Positions 24,027 through 31,922 of a stretch of 64,000 nucleotides of DNA are shown here, one piece after another. Made by a program: the position numbers and the translations under genes. The notes under the pieces were generated by a model. That model ran no database searches, was not told the origin of the DNA, and saw only the letters and a list, made by a program, of their open reading frames with translations. The stretch is from Bradyrhizobium roseum (GTDB lineage: Bacteria; Pseudomonadota; Alphaproteobacteria; Rhizobiales; Xanthobacteraceae). The stretch is from NCBI RefSeq assembly GCF_030413175.1, contig NZ_CP129212.1:3162001-3226000 (forward strand), read 5' to 3'. Numbering within the stretch: position 1 is the stretch's first letter; every line of letters begins with the position of its first letter.

Positions 24027-25262
24027 ATGGCCCTGCTGCAAATTCTGCGGCCCACGCTTCCCATCCTGATCGGCGCCTCGCTGATGCTCACGCTGAGCAT
24101 GGGCCTGCGGCAGAGCTTCGGGATTTTCATGCAGCCGCTGACGCAGGACATCGGAATCTCGGTGTCGCAGTTCACGCTGGCGCTGGCCGTGCAAAACCTC
24201 GCCTGGGGATTCCTGCAGCCGGTCGCCGGCGCCCTGACGGTGCGCTACGGCTTTCGCCCGATCATGATCGCGGGCTCGCTGATGTATGTCGTCGGCCTTG
24301 CCCTGATGGCGACCGCGCAGGGGTTGATCCCGATCCTGATCGGCGCCGGAGTGCTGATCGGCGCCTCGCTGGCCTGTACCGCGAATGCGATCGCGATGTC
24401 GGTGTCGGCGCGCGCGGTGCCGGCGACGGTGCGCAGCACCGTGATGGGCATCGTCTCGGCGGCGGGCTCGCTCGGCGCATTGGTATCTGCACCGGTCGGG
24501 CAATTGCTGAATGAAGGTTTCGGCTGGCGTGTTGGCGTCGCCGGCTTCGTCATCCTGTCGCTGTTCATGTTGCCGGCCGCCTGGTACGCCGGCCGCGCCG
24601 ACAAGATCCCGCTGCCGCCCAAGGCCGCCGACGACATCGGCGATGCGTCGGCCGCAACGGCCGCCAAACTCGCATTCGGCAACGCGTCATTCGCCGTGAT
24701 GACCTGCGCCTATTTCGTCTGCGGCATGCAGCTCGTGTTCCTGACCACGCACCTGCCGTCCTATCTGCAGATCTGCGGCCTCGATCCGATGCTCAGCGCG
24801 CAGACGCTGGGCATGATCGGCGGCTTCAATGTGCTCGGCAGCCTGTTTTTCGGCTGGGCCGGCCAGCGCTGGAACAAGCTGGCGCTGCTCGGCGGCATGT
24901 ACATTGTCCGCTCGATCGCGCTCGCCTGGTATTTCACGCTGCCGGCAACGCCGGAGACGACGCTGCTGTTCGGCGCGATCATGGGCTTCCTATGGATGGG
25001 GGTAGGGCCACTGGTCGCGGGCGCCGTCGCCGAAATGTTCGGCCTGAAATGGCAGGCGATGATCCAGGGACTCGCTTTCATGAGCCATCAGCTTGGCAGC
25101 TTCCTCGGCGCCTATGGCGGCGGGCTGATCTACGACTCCCTCGGCTCCTACACCATGGCGTGGCGGGTCGGCGTGGCGCTGGGTCTCGCCGGCGGCATCA
25201 TCCAGGTCGCGTTCGCACTGATCCGGCCGAGCGAGCCGCCCCGGCAAATGCAGACGGTGTAG
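24027..25262 (+). CDS. MFS transporter
   Basis: A 411-residue, 12-span major facilitator. The N-terminus LRPTLPILIGASLMLTLSMGLRQSFGIFMQPLTQDIGISVSQFTLALAVQNLAWG and the inter-helix motif GFRPIMIAGSLMYVVGLALMA match the group near OxlT/monocarboxylate and 'MFS_1' drug-type carriers. The substrate is unknown; the divergent TetR regulator suggests an efflux role induced by its ligand (inference). ATG 24027 has GGAG six bases upstream; a GTG at 23961 inside the operator palindrome is rejected. The stop lies three bases from that of convergent ccoG. Confidence 0.92.
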   Translation: MALLQILRPTLPILIGASLMLTLSMGLRQSFGIFMQPLTQDIGISVSQFTLALAVQNLAWGFLQPVAGALTVRYGFRPIMIAGSLMYVVGLALMATAQGLIPILIGAGVLIGASLACTANAIAMSVSARAVPATVRSTVMGIVSAAGSLGALVSAPVGQLLNEGFGWRVGVAGFVILSLFMLPAAWYAGRADKIPLPPKAADDIGDASAATAAKLAFGNASFAVMTCAYFVCGMQLVFLTTHLPSYLQICGLDPMLSAQTLGMIGGFNVLGSLFFGWAGQRWNKLALLGGMYIVRSIALAWYFTLPATPETTLLFGAIMGFLWMGVGPLVAGAVAEMFGLKWQAMIQGLAFMSHQLGSFLGAYGGGLIYDSLGSYTMAWRVGVALGLAGGIIQVAFALIRPSEPPRQMQTV

Positions 25263-25265
25263 CCA

Positions 25266-26705
25266 TCACCGCGCCGCCGGGACGAAGTGATCGCGCACCG
25301 AGGCGGTTTCGCCGGTTGCGATTTCCGTGGCCTTGAAGTCGATGTCGGCGGCCTGCTTCGGCAGCTTTGCGGCCGGCACCTGCAGCGACACCCGGATTTC
25401 CCTGGTCTGATCGGGTCCGACTTCGACAATGAGCTTGCTGTCCGCGGCGCGGTCGATCCCCGCGGCGCGAACATCGACGTCGGGAAGACCGAGCACCTCC
25501 AGCGCGAACGAGCGCGACACGCCGGCCTTGTTGAGAAAGCGCACGGTATAGTCGTTGCGGACGCTGCCATCGCTCAAGGTGACGGACAGGGGGCTGCGTT
25601 CGTGCAACGCGCTGATGCCCATCGAGCCGCGGGTCGCCAAGGTGTACAGCATGATGCTGCCGACCACCGCGATGATCGCGGCATAAAGAATGGTGCGTGG
25701 CCGGATCAGGCGGTAGATCGGCGGCTTGCCCGCCAGCCGGCGTTCGGCATTGATGTCGGTGTCGTAGGCGATCAGTCCGGTCGGCCGGTTGACCTGCTGC
25801 ATGATCGCGTCGCAGGCATCGATGCACAGACCGCATTGGATGCAGCCAAGCTGGATGCCGTTGCGGATGTCGACGCCGGTCGGGCAGACATTGATGCATT
25901 GATGGCAATCGACGCAGTCGCCGGCTGGCGCCCCCGCGAGACGCAGTTGTTCGGCCTTCTTGATCGAGGTGCGGGGCTCGCCGCGGTCGCGCCGGTAGGT
26001 GACGTTGAGCGCCCATTCATCTGTCAGCGCGGCCTGGATACGTGGCCACGGGCACATGTAGATGCAGACCTGCTCGCGGGCGTGTCCGGCAAAGACATAG
26101 GTGGTCGCGGTCAGGATGCCGATCCAGAGATAGGCGATGAACGGCGCCTGGAACGTGGCGAGATCCTTCACCAGCGTCGGCGCATCGGCGAAGTACAGTA
26201 CCCAGGCGCCGCCGGTCCACCACGCAATCATCAGCCACAGGAAGTGCTTGGTCGCGACTTCGCGGACGTGGCGGAAAGTCCAGGCGTGCTTGTCCTTCTG
26301 AATGCGTTCGCGGCGGTCACCCTCGACCCAGCGCTCGACAGCATAGAACAGGTCGGTCCAGATCGTTTGCGGGCAAAGGTAGCCGCACCAGATGCGGCCC
26401 GCCAGCGCGTTCATCAGAAACAGCACCATCGCCGCGATGATCAGCAGGCCGGTGAAATAATAGACCTCCTGCGGCCACAGCTCGATGAAGAAGAAGTAGA
26501 ACCGGCGATGCGGCAGGTCGAGCAGGACCGCCTGATCGGGCATGCCGGGGCCGCGGTCCCAGCGCACGAAGGGCAGCAGGTAATACACCGCCAGTCCCAC
26601 CACCAGCAGCGCCCATTTGATCCGGCGAAACCGGCCATGGACGGCCTGCGGATAGACCTTCTTGCGGGGCGCGTATAAAGGCCCTTCGATGATGGTTTCG
26701 CCCAT
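25266..26705 (-). CDS. ccoG: Cytochrome c oxidase accessory protein CcoG (FixG/RdxA)
   Basis: A 479-residue membrane ferredoxin-like protein needed for cbb3-type oxidase assembly, probably as a copper reductase. Features: N-terminal membrane segments (FRRIKWALLVVGLAVYYLLPF and three to four more), two 4Fe-4S motifs in CVDCHQCINVCPTG and GCIQCGLCIDACD, one further span near 340, and a C-terminal periplasmic Ig-like domain. Usually ccoG leads ccoGHIS; here no ccoH/I/S follows, so it is an orphan copy. A tiny membrane-protein gene lies 18 bp upstream on the same strand and an FNR/FixK-type box lies further upstream. Confidence 0.95.
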   Translation of the reverse strand: MGETIIEGPLYAPRKKVYPQAVHGRFRRIKWALLVVGLAVYYLLPFVRWDRGPGMPDQAVLLDLPHRRFYFFFIELWPQEVYYFTGLLIIAAMVLFLMNALAGRIWCGYLCPQTIWTDLFYAVERWVEGDRRERIQKDKHAWTFRHVREVATKHFLWLMIAWWTGGAWVLYFADAPTLVKDLATFQAPFIAYLWIGILTATTYVFAGHAREQVCIYMCPWPRIQAALTDEWALNVTYRRDRGEPRTSIKKAEQLRLAGAPAGDCVDCHQCINVCPTGVDIRNGIQLGCIQCGLCIDACDAIMQQVNRPTGLIAYDTDINAERRLAGKPPIYRLIRPRTILYAAIIAVVGSIMLYTLATRGSMGISALHERSPLSVTLSDGSVRNDYTVRFLNKAGVSRSFALEVLGLPDVDVRAAGIDRAADSKLIVEVGPDQTREIRVSLQVPAAKLPKQAADIDFKATEIATGETASVRDHFVPAAR

Positions 26706-26723
26706 GGCCGTTCTGCTTTCGTG

Positions 26724-26924
26724 TTACCGGAGCGGCGATGCGCCGATTTTCCTGGCGACCAGGTAAGAGAGCGGCATGGCGGCGACAAACCCCAGCAATA
26801 CCGCCAACGGAATATTCTTCATCGCCTCACTGGCGAGGGAAGGGACGGCAAGCACCGCAATCACGGCCGTTCCCGCCAGTGCGGTCCCCAGCATTATCCA
26901 AACGAGAAGCGATATCTTGATCAT
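26724..26924 (-). CDS. Small two-span membrane protein upstream of ccoG
   Basis: A 66-residue protein with two hydrophobic segments: ISLLVWIMLGTALAGTAVIAVLAV and IPLAVLLGFVAAMPLSYLVA, and a basic end ARKIGASPLR. It resembles a group of short rhizobial inner-membrane proteins (GTALAG...IP...P-x-S-x-x-VA pattern) that are often mis-labelled in databases; no function is known to me. ATG 26922-26924 has CGGGAG-like GGAGAG upstream; an open frame extends further upstream without membrane character. It likely forms an operon with ccoG (18-bp gap), which suggests a part in oxidase assembly (inference). Confidence 0.7.
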   Translation of the reverse strand: MIKISLLVWIMLGTALAGTAVIAVLAVPSLASEAMKNIPLAVLLGFVAAMPLSYLVARKIGASPLR

Positions 26925-27030
26925 CGGCGTGCTCTCCGGGAGAAGGTGACGGCACTCTCGCAACACCTCGACGGCGCGCATTGATCCGCAACAATCGCAT
27001 GGACCGTATTTTCTGCGCTGCCGCGATTGG

Positions 27031-27073
27031 TTGATCCAGGTCAAGGAATGCCCGCCTCAGCCAATTATATTAT
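27031..27073 (+). promoter_or_regulatory. FNR/FixK-type box with class II spacing to a -10
   Basis: TTGATCCAGGTCAA at 27031-27044 matches TTGAT-N4-ATCAA in nine of ten fixed positions. TATTAT at 27068-27073 is a good -10 for the YeeE gene; a start near 27080 puts the box centre at about -42, the class II activator position. The reverse direction could serve the small membrane gene and ccoG. A weaker second site TTGATCCGCAACAA lies at 26981-26994, nearer to those genes. FixK2/FnrN-type low-oxygen control is inferred from family knowledge. Confidence 0.7.
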
Positions 27074-27107
27074 GAAAATCTAATATATGAAATCCGGGAG
27101 ATTGCCG

Positions 27108-27626
27108 ATGTCGCCTTTCGACAAGGCCTGGTCGCCTTACGTAGCCGGTATCTTGATCGGACTGCTGCAGATCCCCGCTTTCCTGATGATCGAGACGGCG
27201 CTCGGGGCGTCTTCGTCGTATGTAACCGTCGGTGCGGCATTCGTCGGCCTGTTCGACTCTTCGCTACTCAATATCGACTATGTGGCCAGGCACATCACGG
27301 CGAATGCCAAGAACCTCTGGCAGGTCGCGCTGGTCGCAGGCATCGGTTTGGGCGCCTTTGTGTCGATGAAGATGTCGGGCGCGGTGCGGGCGCCTATCTC
27401 GCCGGTCTGGACGAAGGCGCTCGGCACATCGTCGACCGGCGCGCGCTACGCGGTCGCGTTTGTCGCCGGTTTTCTGATGCTGTTCGGCGCCCGAATTGCC
27501 GACGGTTGCACCAGCGGCCACGGGTTGTCGGGAATGGCGCAACTATCGGTCGGCTCGACGGTGGCGGTGGCCGCGATGTTCACAGGCGGTATCGCGACCG
27601 CGCTGCTGCTGCTTCGTCGAATATAA
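27108..27626 (+). CDS. YeeE/YedE-type sulfur transport protein, first half
   Basis: A 172-residue membrane protein with about five hydrophobic segments and the conserved Cys motif ADGCTSGHGLSG of the DUF395/YeeE-YedE family, which takes up thiosulfate or related sulfur species. Here the family is split into two genes, like PmpA/PmpB, and the partner follows 11 bp downstream. ATG 27108 has GGGAG eight bases upstream; an earlier ATG at 27087 has none and lies too close to the predicted transcription start. The upstream FNR-type box suggests expression at low oxygen. Confidence 0.85.
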   Translation: MSPFDKAWSPYVAGILIGLLQIPAFLMIETALGASSSYVTVGAAFVGLFDSSLLNIDYVARHITANAKNLWQVALVAGIGLGAFVSMKMSGAVRAPISPVWTKALGTSSTGARYAVAFVAGFLMLFGARIADGCTSGHGLSGMAQLSVGSTVAVAAMFTGGIATALLLLRRI

Positions 27627-27637
27627 CGGAGGCGGTC

Positions 27638-28252
27638 ATGTCGGTTGCAGTTGGAATGATCAGCGGACTGCTGATGGGAGTGGTGTTCGGCTTTGCGCTG
27701 GAGAAGTCGCGGGTGTTCGAGCCGGGAATGATCGTCGGCCAGATGCAGTTGCGCAACTGGATCATGCTCAAGGTGTTTCTGAGCGCGGTTGCGACCGGCG
27801 CGGTGGCGCTGGCGGTTCTCAACGGCTTTGGGTTCGTGAAGTTGCAGCCCAAGGCGGCGCTGTATGCCGCCGATATCGTCGGCGGGTTGATCCTCGGCGC
27901 CGGCATCGCGCTGGCGGGCGCCTGTCCGGGCACGACGCTGGCGCAGATCGGCGTCGGCTATCGCGACGCAATTTTCACGCTGCTCGGCGGCCTCGTCGGC
28001 GCGGTGGTGTTCTCCTATGCTCAGCCCTGGCTCGCCAAGTCGCTGATCGGTACCGGGCCGAAACTGATCTTCACGGATCTTGCCGGCATTCCCTATTGGC
28101 AGGGCGCGCTGGCGCTCGCCGCGGCCATCGTCATCATCCTCATGGTGATCGAGAAGCTGCGGCCATGGCGCGAGGATCTTGGCGCGGACGTGGATGGCAA
28201 CGGTTCGGAAAAGGGACCGCTGCCGCGTAGCCGTCTGGCGCCTGCCGAATAA
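27638..28252 (+). CDS. YeeE/YedE-type sulfur transport protein, second half
   Basis: A 204-residue membrane protein with about five spans. The family motif GAGIALAGACPGTTLAQIGVG (conserved Cys in ACPGT) pairs with the GCTSGHG motif of the preceding protein, as the two repeats of a full-length TsuA/YeeE. The C-terminus is a hydrophilic, charged tail of about 35 residues (EKLRPWREDLGADVDGN...). A strong ACGGAGG lies six bases upstream of ATG 27638. The pair is one operon. The substrate is not shown by sequence; thiosulfate or a polysulfide is the likely guess. Confidence 0.85.
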   Translation: MSVAVGMISGLLMGVVFGFALEKSRVFEPGMIVGQMQLRNWIMLKVFLSAVATGAVALAVLNGFGFVKLQPKAALYAADIVGGLILGAGIALAGACPGTTLAQIGVGYRDAIFTLLGGLVGAVVFSYAQPWLAKSLIGTGPKLIFTDLAGIPYWQGALALAAAIVIILMVIEKLRPWREDLGADVDGNGSEKGPLPRSRLAPAE

Positions 28253-28309
28253 CCGTGACGGCGGCTTGTCCGAACACCCGATCGGCCTGAGTTGGGGCCG
28301 CAAGCGCTC

Positions 28310-28567
28310 TCAGCTATCGCCGCAAGGCGACGGGCAGGGACGGATCAAGGTCGTGTCGGGGTGACGGCCTTCGTCACTCGATGGGAGCGGGGTACCGAGG
28401 AAATTCGACCGGTCCCGATTCTCGAAGCCCGGACGGGCTTCCCTGAACCCGCGTTCCGCGCGATAGCCTCTTTCGCGCTCAGCTCCGAAACGCTTTTCAA
28501 GCGGCTCGGCCGTGGCCGCCAGAGCGGTACTCACGACAAGCGAGCAGATGAGCAACGCGTTTCTCAT
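28310..28567 (-). CDS. Small exported hypothetical protein
   Basis: An 85-residue protein with a signal-peptide-like start (MRNALLICSLVVSTALAATA) followed by an Arg/Glu-rich hydrophilic part (ERERGYRAERGFREARPGFENRD) and no Cys motif other than two near the end. No family is recognised. ATG 28565-28567 has GTGGAG seven bases upstream, which supports a real gene. It lies between the YeeE pair and rpmG, convergent with the former. Confidence 0.45.
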   Translation of the reverse strand: MRNALLICSLVVSTALAATAEPLEKRFGAERERGYRAERGFREARPGFENRDRSNFLGTPLPSSDEGRHPDTTLIRPCPSPCGDS

Positions 28568-28644
28568 TGTGCACTCCACGTCAAAGTCAGTGGATATGAG
28601 ATGTCGCTGAACTATAACCCGTGCTTGCCCATGCCAAAACAAAA

Positions 28645-28664
28645 ACGAGGCCGCAAGGCCTCGT
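28645..28664 (-). terminator. Intrinsic terminator of rpmG
   Basis: An 8-bp perfect stem ACGAGGCC/GGCCTCGT with a GCAA tetraloop. On the minus strand the stem is followed by T-rich TTTTTGTTTT. It lies 27 bp past the rpmG stop. Confidence 0.9.
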
Positions 28665-28690
28665 CCGGAAGTCGGTCACGTCTGGCGACG

Positions 28691-28858
28691 TTACTTGATC
28701 TTCGATTCCTTGAACTCGACGTGCTTGCGCGCGACCGGGTCGTACTTCTTCTTGACCAGCTTGTCGGTCATGGTGCGCGAGTTCTTCTTGGCGACGTAAT
28801 AGAAGCCGGTATCCGCCGTGGAAACGAGCTTGACCTTGATGGTGACCGCTTTGGCCAT
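28691..28858 (-). CDS. rpmG: 50S ribosomal protein L33
   Basis: A 55-residue basic protein, [21 protein letters not shown] then [20 protein letters not shown] and ending EFKESKIK, the standard L33 sequence without the zinc-binding Cys pairs (a Cys-less form typical of alphaproteobacteria). It is a structural component of the large ribosomal subunit. A good terminator follows. It is monocistronic, between a small exported protein gene and the flavin monooxygenase gene. Confidence 0.97.
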   Translation of the reverse strand: MAKAVTIKVKLVSTADTGFYYVAKKNSRTMTDKLVKKKYDPVARKHVEFKESKIK

Positions 28859-29046
28859 TGTTCAGAACCTCAAAATGGGGATATCAGGCGCCGGCCAAAC
28901 CGGCCTGCATTTGCCGCGCAACCTAGCTTCTGACCGCCCAAAGTCAAGGTTTTAGGGGCCGAAAGCGGCTTGATTCGGGATGGAATCCATCCTTTTGCGC
29001 GTATTCCGACCGCAAAACCGGCGTCCACTTTTGCGGAACACGCGCG

Positions 29047-30372
29047 TTAACCCTCGAAGAACCGGTTTTTCGGCCTGGGCAGCCCCAAATTCTCCCGCAG
29101 CGTCCGGCCCTCGTATTCTTTCCGGAAAATCCCGCGCTTCTGCAGCTCCGGCACCACCTTGTCGACGAAATCGTCGAGACCGGCGGGCAGGAACGGGAAC
29201 ATGATGTTGAAGCCGTCGCTGCCACGGCTCACCAGCCAGTCCTCCATCTGGTCGGCGATGGTCTTGGCTGTGCCGACGAAAGACAGCCCGCCGTAGCCGC
29301 CGACGCGCTGGGCGAGCTGGCGCACCGTGAGCTTGTCGCGCGCGGCGACATCGACGAGGCGCTGGCGGCCGCTCTTGCTCGCATTGGTTTCGGGGATCGG
29401 CGGCAATTGCCCGTCGGGATCGAATCCGGAGGCATCAGTGCCGAGCTGCACCGAGAGCGAGGCGATGGCGGAGTCGTAGTGCACCATGCTGTCGAGCTTG
29501 GTGCGCTTCTCCTTGGCCTCCTCGATACTGTCGCCGACCACGACGAAGGCGCCGGGCAGGATCTTCAGGTGCTCGGGATCACGTCCGATCTTCTCCATGC
29601 GGCCCTTGATGTCGGCATAGAGTTTTTGCCCGTCAGCGAGGGAGCCGCCGCCGGTAAAGACGGCCTCTGCCGTTTCCGCGGCCAGCTGCTTGCCGTCCTC
29701 GGACGCGCCGGCCTGCACGATCAGCGGCCAGCCCTGCACCGGGCGGGCGATGTTGAGCGGCCCGCGCACCGAGAGATATTTGCCCTTGTGATTGAGCACG
29801 TGCATTTTTGCGGGGTCGAAATAGAGACCTTGCTCGACGTCGCGCACAAAAGCGTCGTCGGCGAACGAATCCCACAGGCCCGTCACCACGTCATAGAACT
29901 CACGCGCCCGCTTGTAGCGTTCGGCGTGCTCCATATGGTCGTCGAGCCCGAAATTCAGCGCGGCGTCCGGGTTGGAGGTGGTGACGATATTCCAGCCCGC
30001 GCGGCCGCCCGAGATGTGGTCGAGCGAAGCAAAACGCCGGGCGACGTGATAGGGCTCGTCGAACGTGGTCGATCCCGTCGCGATCAGGCCGATATGTTCG
30101 GTGGCGCCGGCCAGCGCCGACAGCAGCGTAAATGGCTCGAACGAAGTCACGGTGTGGCTGCGCTTGAGTGCGTTGACGGGCATGTTCAGCACGGCCAGGT
30201 GATCGGCCATGAAGAAGGCGTCGAACTTGCCGGCCTCCAGCTTCTGGATCAGCTGCTTGATGCGCGCAAAATTGAAATTGGCATCGGGCCACGCGCCGGG
30301 ATAGCGCCACGCGCCGGTGTGAATCGAAACCGGCCGCATGAACGCGCCGAGCTTGAGTTGCCGCTGTGCCAT
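29047..30372 (-). CDS. LLM-class flavin-dependent monooxygenase (NtaA/SnaA/DszA type)
   Basis: A 441-residue TIM-barrel FMNH2-dependent oxygenase, cytoplasmic. Family segments: GAFMRPVSIHTGAWRYPGAWPDANFNFARIKQLIQKLEAGKFDAFFMADHLAV, then EPFTLLSALAGATEHIGLIATGSTTF and GRAGWNIVTTSNPDAALNFG. These match NtaA-like enzymes acting on chelators, sulfonates or thiophenes with a separate flavin reductase. No reductase gene is adjacent, so reduced flavin must come from elsewhere and the substrate is open. ATG 30370-30372 begins MAQRQLKLGAF. Confidence 0.92.
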   Translation of the reverse strand: MAQRQLKLGAFMRPVSIHTGAWRYPGAWPDANFNFARIKQLIQKLEAGKFDAFFMADHLAVLNMPVNALKRSHTVTSFEPFTLLSALAGATEHIGLIATGSTTFDEPYHVARRFASLDHISGGRAGWNIVTTSNPDAALNFGLDDHMEHAERYKRAREFYDVVTGLWDSFADDAFVRDVEQGLYFDPAKMHVLNHKGKYLSVRGPLNIARPVQGWPLIVQAGASEDGKQLAAETAEAVFTGGGSLADGQKLYADIKGRMEKIGRDPEHLKILPGAFVVVGDSIEEAKEKRTKLDSMVHYDSAIASLSVQLGTDASGFDPDGQLPPIPETNASKSGRQRLVDVAARDKLTVRQLAQRVGGYGGLSFVGTAKTIADQMEDWLVSRGSDGFNIMFPFLPAGLDDFVDKVVPELQKRGIFRKEYEGRTLRENLGLPRPKNRFFEG

Positions 30373-30552
30373 TGCCCCGTTCCGTCGCTGTTATTGTTGG
30401 GGAACAGATAGGGAGGCGGTCACGCCAGCGCCAATGGGGCGGCCTGAGAAGAATTTTTCGATTTTGTGCGGTGATTCAACACAAGTATCATTCCGGGATG
30501 GTCCGAAGGACCAGACGCGGAATCCAACTCACTGCGGAACGGGTTGCACGAT

Positions 30553-30590
30553 GGATTCCGGGTTCTCGCTTCGCGAGCCCCGGAATGACG
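30553..30590. repeat. Short hairpin repeat, family R4 (copy 2)
   Basis: Arms ATTCCGGG (30555-30562) and CCCGGAAT (30579-30586) with an inner CTCGC/GCGAG stem, followed by GACGG. It has the same arms and flanking GACR word as 13201-13240. It lies in the 230-bp gap between the NUDIX gene's 3' end and the monooxygenase start, next to the NUDIX stop. Confidence 0.65.
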
Positions 30591-30602
30591 GCTGTCGTGG
30601 GC

Positions 30603-31340
30603 TTACGCTCCCAGCACGTCTTTCTGCATCTTGCCGCCGTAGAAGTGAAAGAACGGCACCGGCGCGTCGTGGCTGAGCGGGCCGGTGGCGAGGCGCCGGT
30701 CGAGTTCGGCGAGCACGTTCTTGGTCATCGCGTGCGCGTCAGCGAGCGGCTCGGAGCCGATCTCGACCCATACCAGTTCGACCAGTTCGGCATCGGCGTG
30801 GATCACGCCCTCGACGCGGTGGGCGATCGCCGAAGCGTCGGCCGTGAAGAAGCGCGTGTCGAAGCGGCGGACGCGGCCCGGCGGTGTGATGGCGCGCGCA
30901 ATCAGGAACAGGCTGGAGGGGTCGGGCAGCAGGCCGGCTTCCGCGAACGGCTTCCAGGCGCCGTCGAGCTTCACCGGCTTGTCGACCTTGCGGCCGAGGC
31001 AAAGGCCGGTTTCCTCGCAGGCCTCGCGGATCGCGGCAACCGCGAGCGCTCGCGCGCGGGAAGCCACGATCTTCGGGCTGCCCTTGAGCAGATTGGCTTC
31101 GAGCTCGGCCGAAATGGGAGCGGCAACGGGGATGCGATTGTCGGCTTTGTCGACACGGCCGCCCGGGAAGACATATTTGCCCGGCATGAACACCACCTTG
31201 TCGTGGCGCTTGCCGACCAGAACCTTCGGCTTGTCACCGGAGCGGTCGATCAGGATCAGCGTCGCCGCGTCCTTGGGCCGGAAATAGGGATGATGATCGG
31301 CTTCTTTTCCTTCGATAACGGCGGGCGCAGCTTCGGTCAT
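30603..31340 (-). CDS. NUDIX hydrolase
   Basis: A 245-residue soluble hydrolase of nucleoside-diphosphate-linked compounds. The NUDIX box is visible as A-x-x-REACEETG in AVAAIREACEETGLCLGR, preceded by VFPGGRVD. The protein is longer than minimal NUDIX enzymes (about 150) with an N-terminal segment PYFRPKDAATLILIDRSGDKPKVLVGKRH, as in the NUDT19-like/CoA-diphosphatase branch. The substrate is not determined. ATG 31338-31340 has GGGGATGGA upstream. It belongs to the conserved minus-strand series with DUF983, rnr and topA. Confidence 0.9.
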   Translation of the reverse strand: MTEAAPAVIEGKEADHHPYFRPKDAATLILIDRSGDKPKVLVGKRHDKVVFMPGKYVFPGGRVDKADNRIPVAAPISAELEANLLKGSPKIVASRARALAVAAIREACEETGLCLGRKVDKPVKLDGAWKPFAEAGLLPDPSSLFLIARAITPPGRVRRFDTRFFTADASAIAHRVEGVIHADAELVELVWVEIGSEPLADAHAMTKNVLAELDRRLATGPLSHDAPVPFFHFYGGKMQKDVLGA

Positions 31341-31382
31341 TCCATCCCCATTTTTTTGCTCTTGTCGTTCCGGTTTAGGTAA

Positions 31383-31484
31383 GAGCGTTTTCCAGCGAAG
31401 TGGGTACCGGTTCGCGTCAAGAAAACGCGTCAAAACAATAATCTAGAGCCCCGTTCCGATTCAATCGGAATGGAAAAGGCTCTA
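31383..31484. repeat. Dispersed intergenic repeat, family R1 (copy 2)
   Basis: A 102-bp element matching 8348-8474: GAGCGTTTTCCAGCGAA, CGGTTCGCGTCAAGAAAACGCGTC, and the terminal module CTAGAGCCCCGTTCCGATTC...GGCTCTA. One base in the hairpin arm differs from copy 1 (GGAAT instead of GGAAC). As in copy 1, its end forms the TAG stop of the adjacent minus-strand gene. Confidence 0.85.
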
Positions 31485-31922
31485 CACCGGCGGTATGTCG
31501 CCAGGGGCATTCTCATCAAAGCCATGCATGCGCAATGCCCATTGCAAGCCGACGACGGCGCCCTTGACCGGCTGCAACAGCAGCAGCGACAAGATGAACG
31601 TCAGCGGCAGGTAGATCGCCAGTTGCAGCCACACGGCGGGCGCGTAGTTGGTCTCGATCCACAGCGCCGCCGGTACCACAATGTGGCCGACGACGACGAT
31701 CACCAGATAGGCGGGCAGATCGTCGGCGCGATGCGGCGTGAAATCGAGCCCGCAGACCGAGCAACTGTCGGCGGTCTTCAGGAAGGCACGAAACAGCTTG
31801 CCTTCGCCGCAGCGCGGGCAGCGGCAACGAAAGCCGCGCTTCATTGCGGTCCAGAGGTCGCGCTTCTCGGCCTGCACGGTATCCCGGGTCCAGACTGTCG
31901 TCGCGGCGTTCACCGTTTCCAT
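31482..31922 (-). CDS. DUF983 family zinc-binding membrane protein
   Basis: A 146-residue protein. A zinc-ribbon-like start carries two C-x-x-C pairs: CRCPRCGEGKLF and SCSVCGLDF. It is followed by two hydrophobic spans (AYLVIVVVGHIVVPAALWIETNYAP and WLQLAIYLPLTFILSLLLL). This is the DUF983 family, of unknown role, common next to rnr in Rhizobiales. Its start overlaps the 3' end of rnr by 13 bp, so the two are co-transcribed. The TAG stop lies in the last bases of repeat R1. Confidence 0.9.
   Translation of the reverse strand: METVNAATTVWTRDTVQAEKRDLWTAMKRGFRCRCPRCGEGKLFRAFLKTADSCSVCGLDFTPHRADDLPAYLVIVVVGHIVVPAALWIETNYAPAVWLQLAIYLPLTFILSLLLLQPVKGAVVGLQWALRMHGFDENAPGDIPPV

Noticed and set aside
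26981..26994. Second FNR-like site TTGATCCGCAACAA
   Set aside because: Matches the consensus in nine of ten places, but no -10 is found at the right distance for the minus-strand genes; mentioned only as a weak site.
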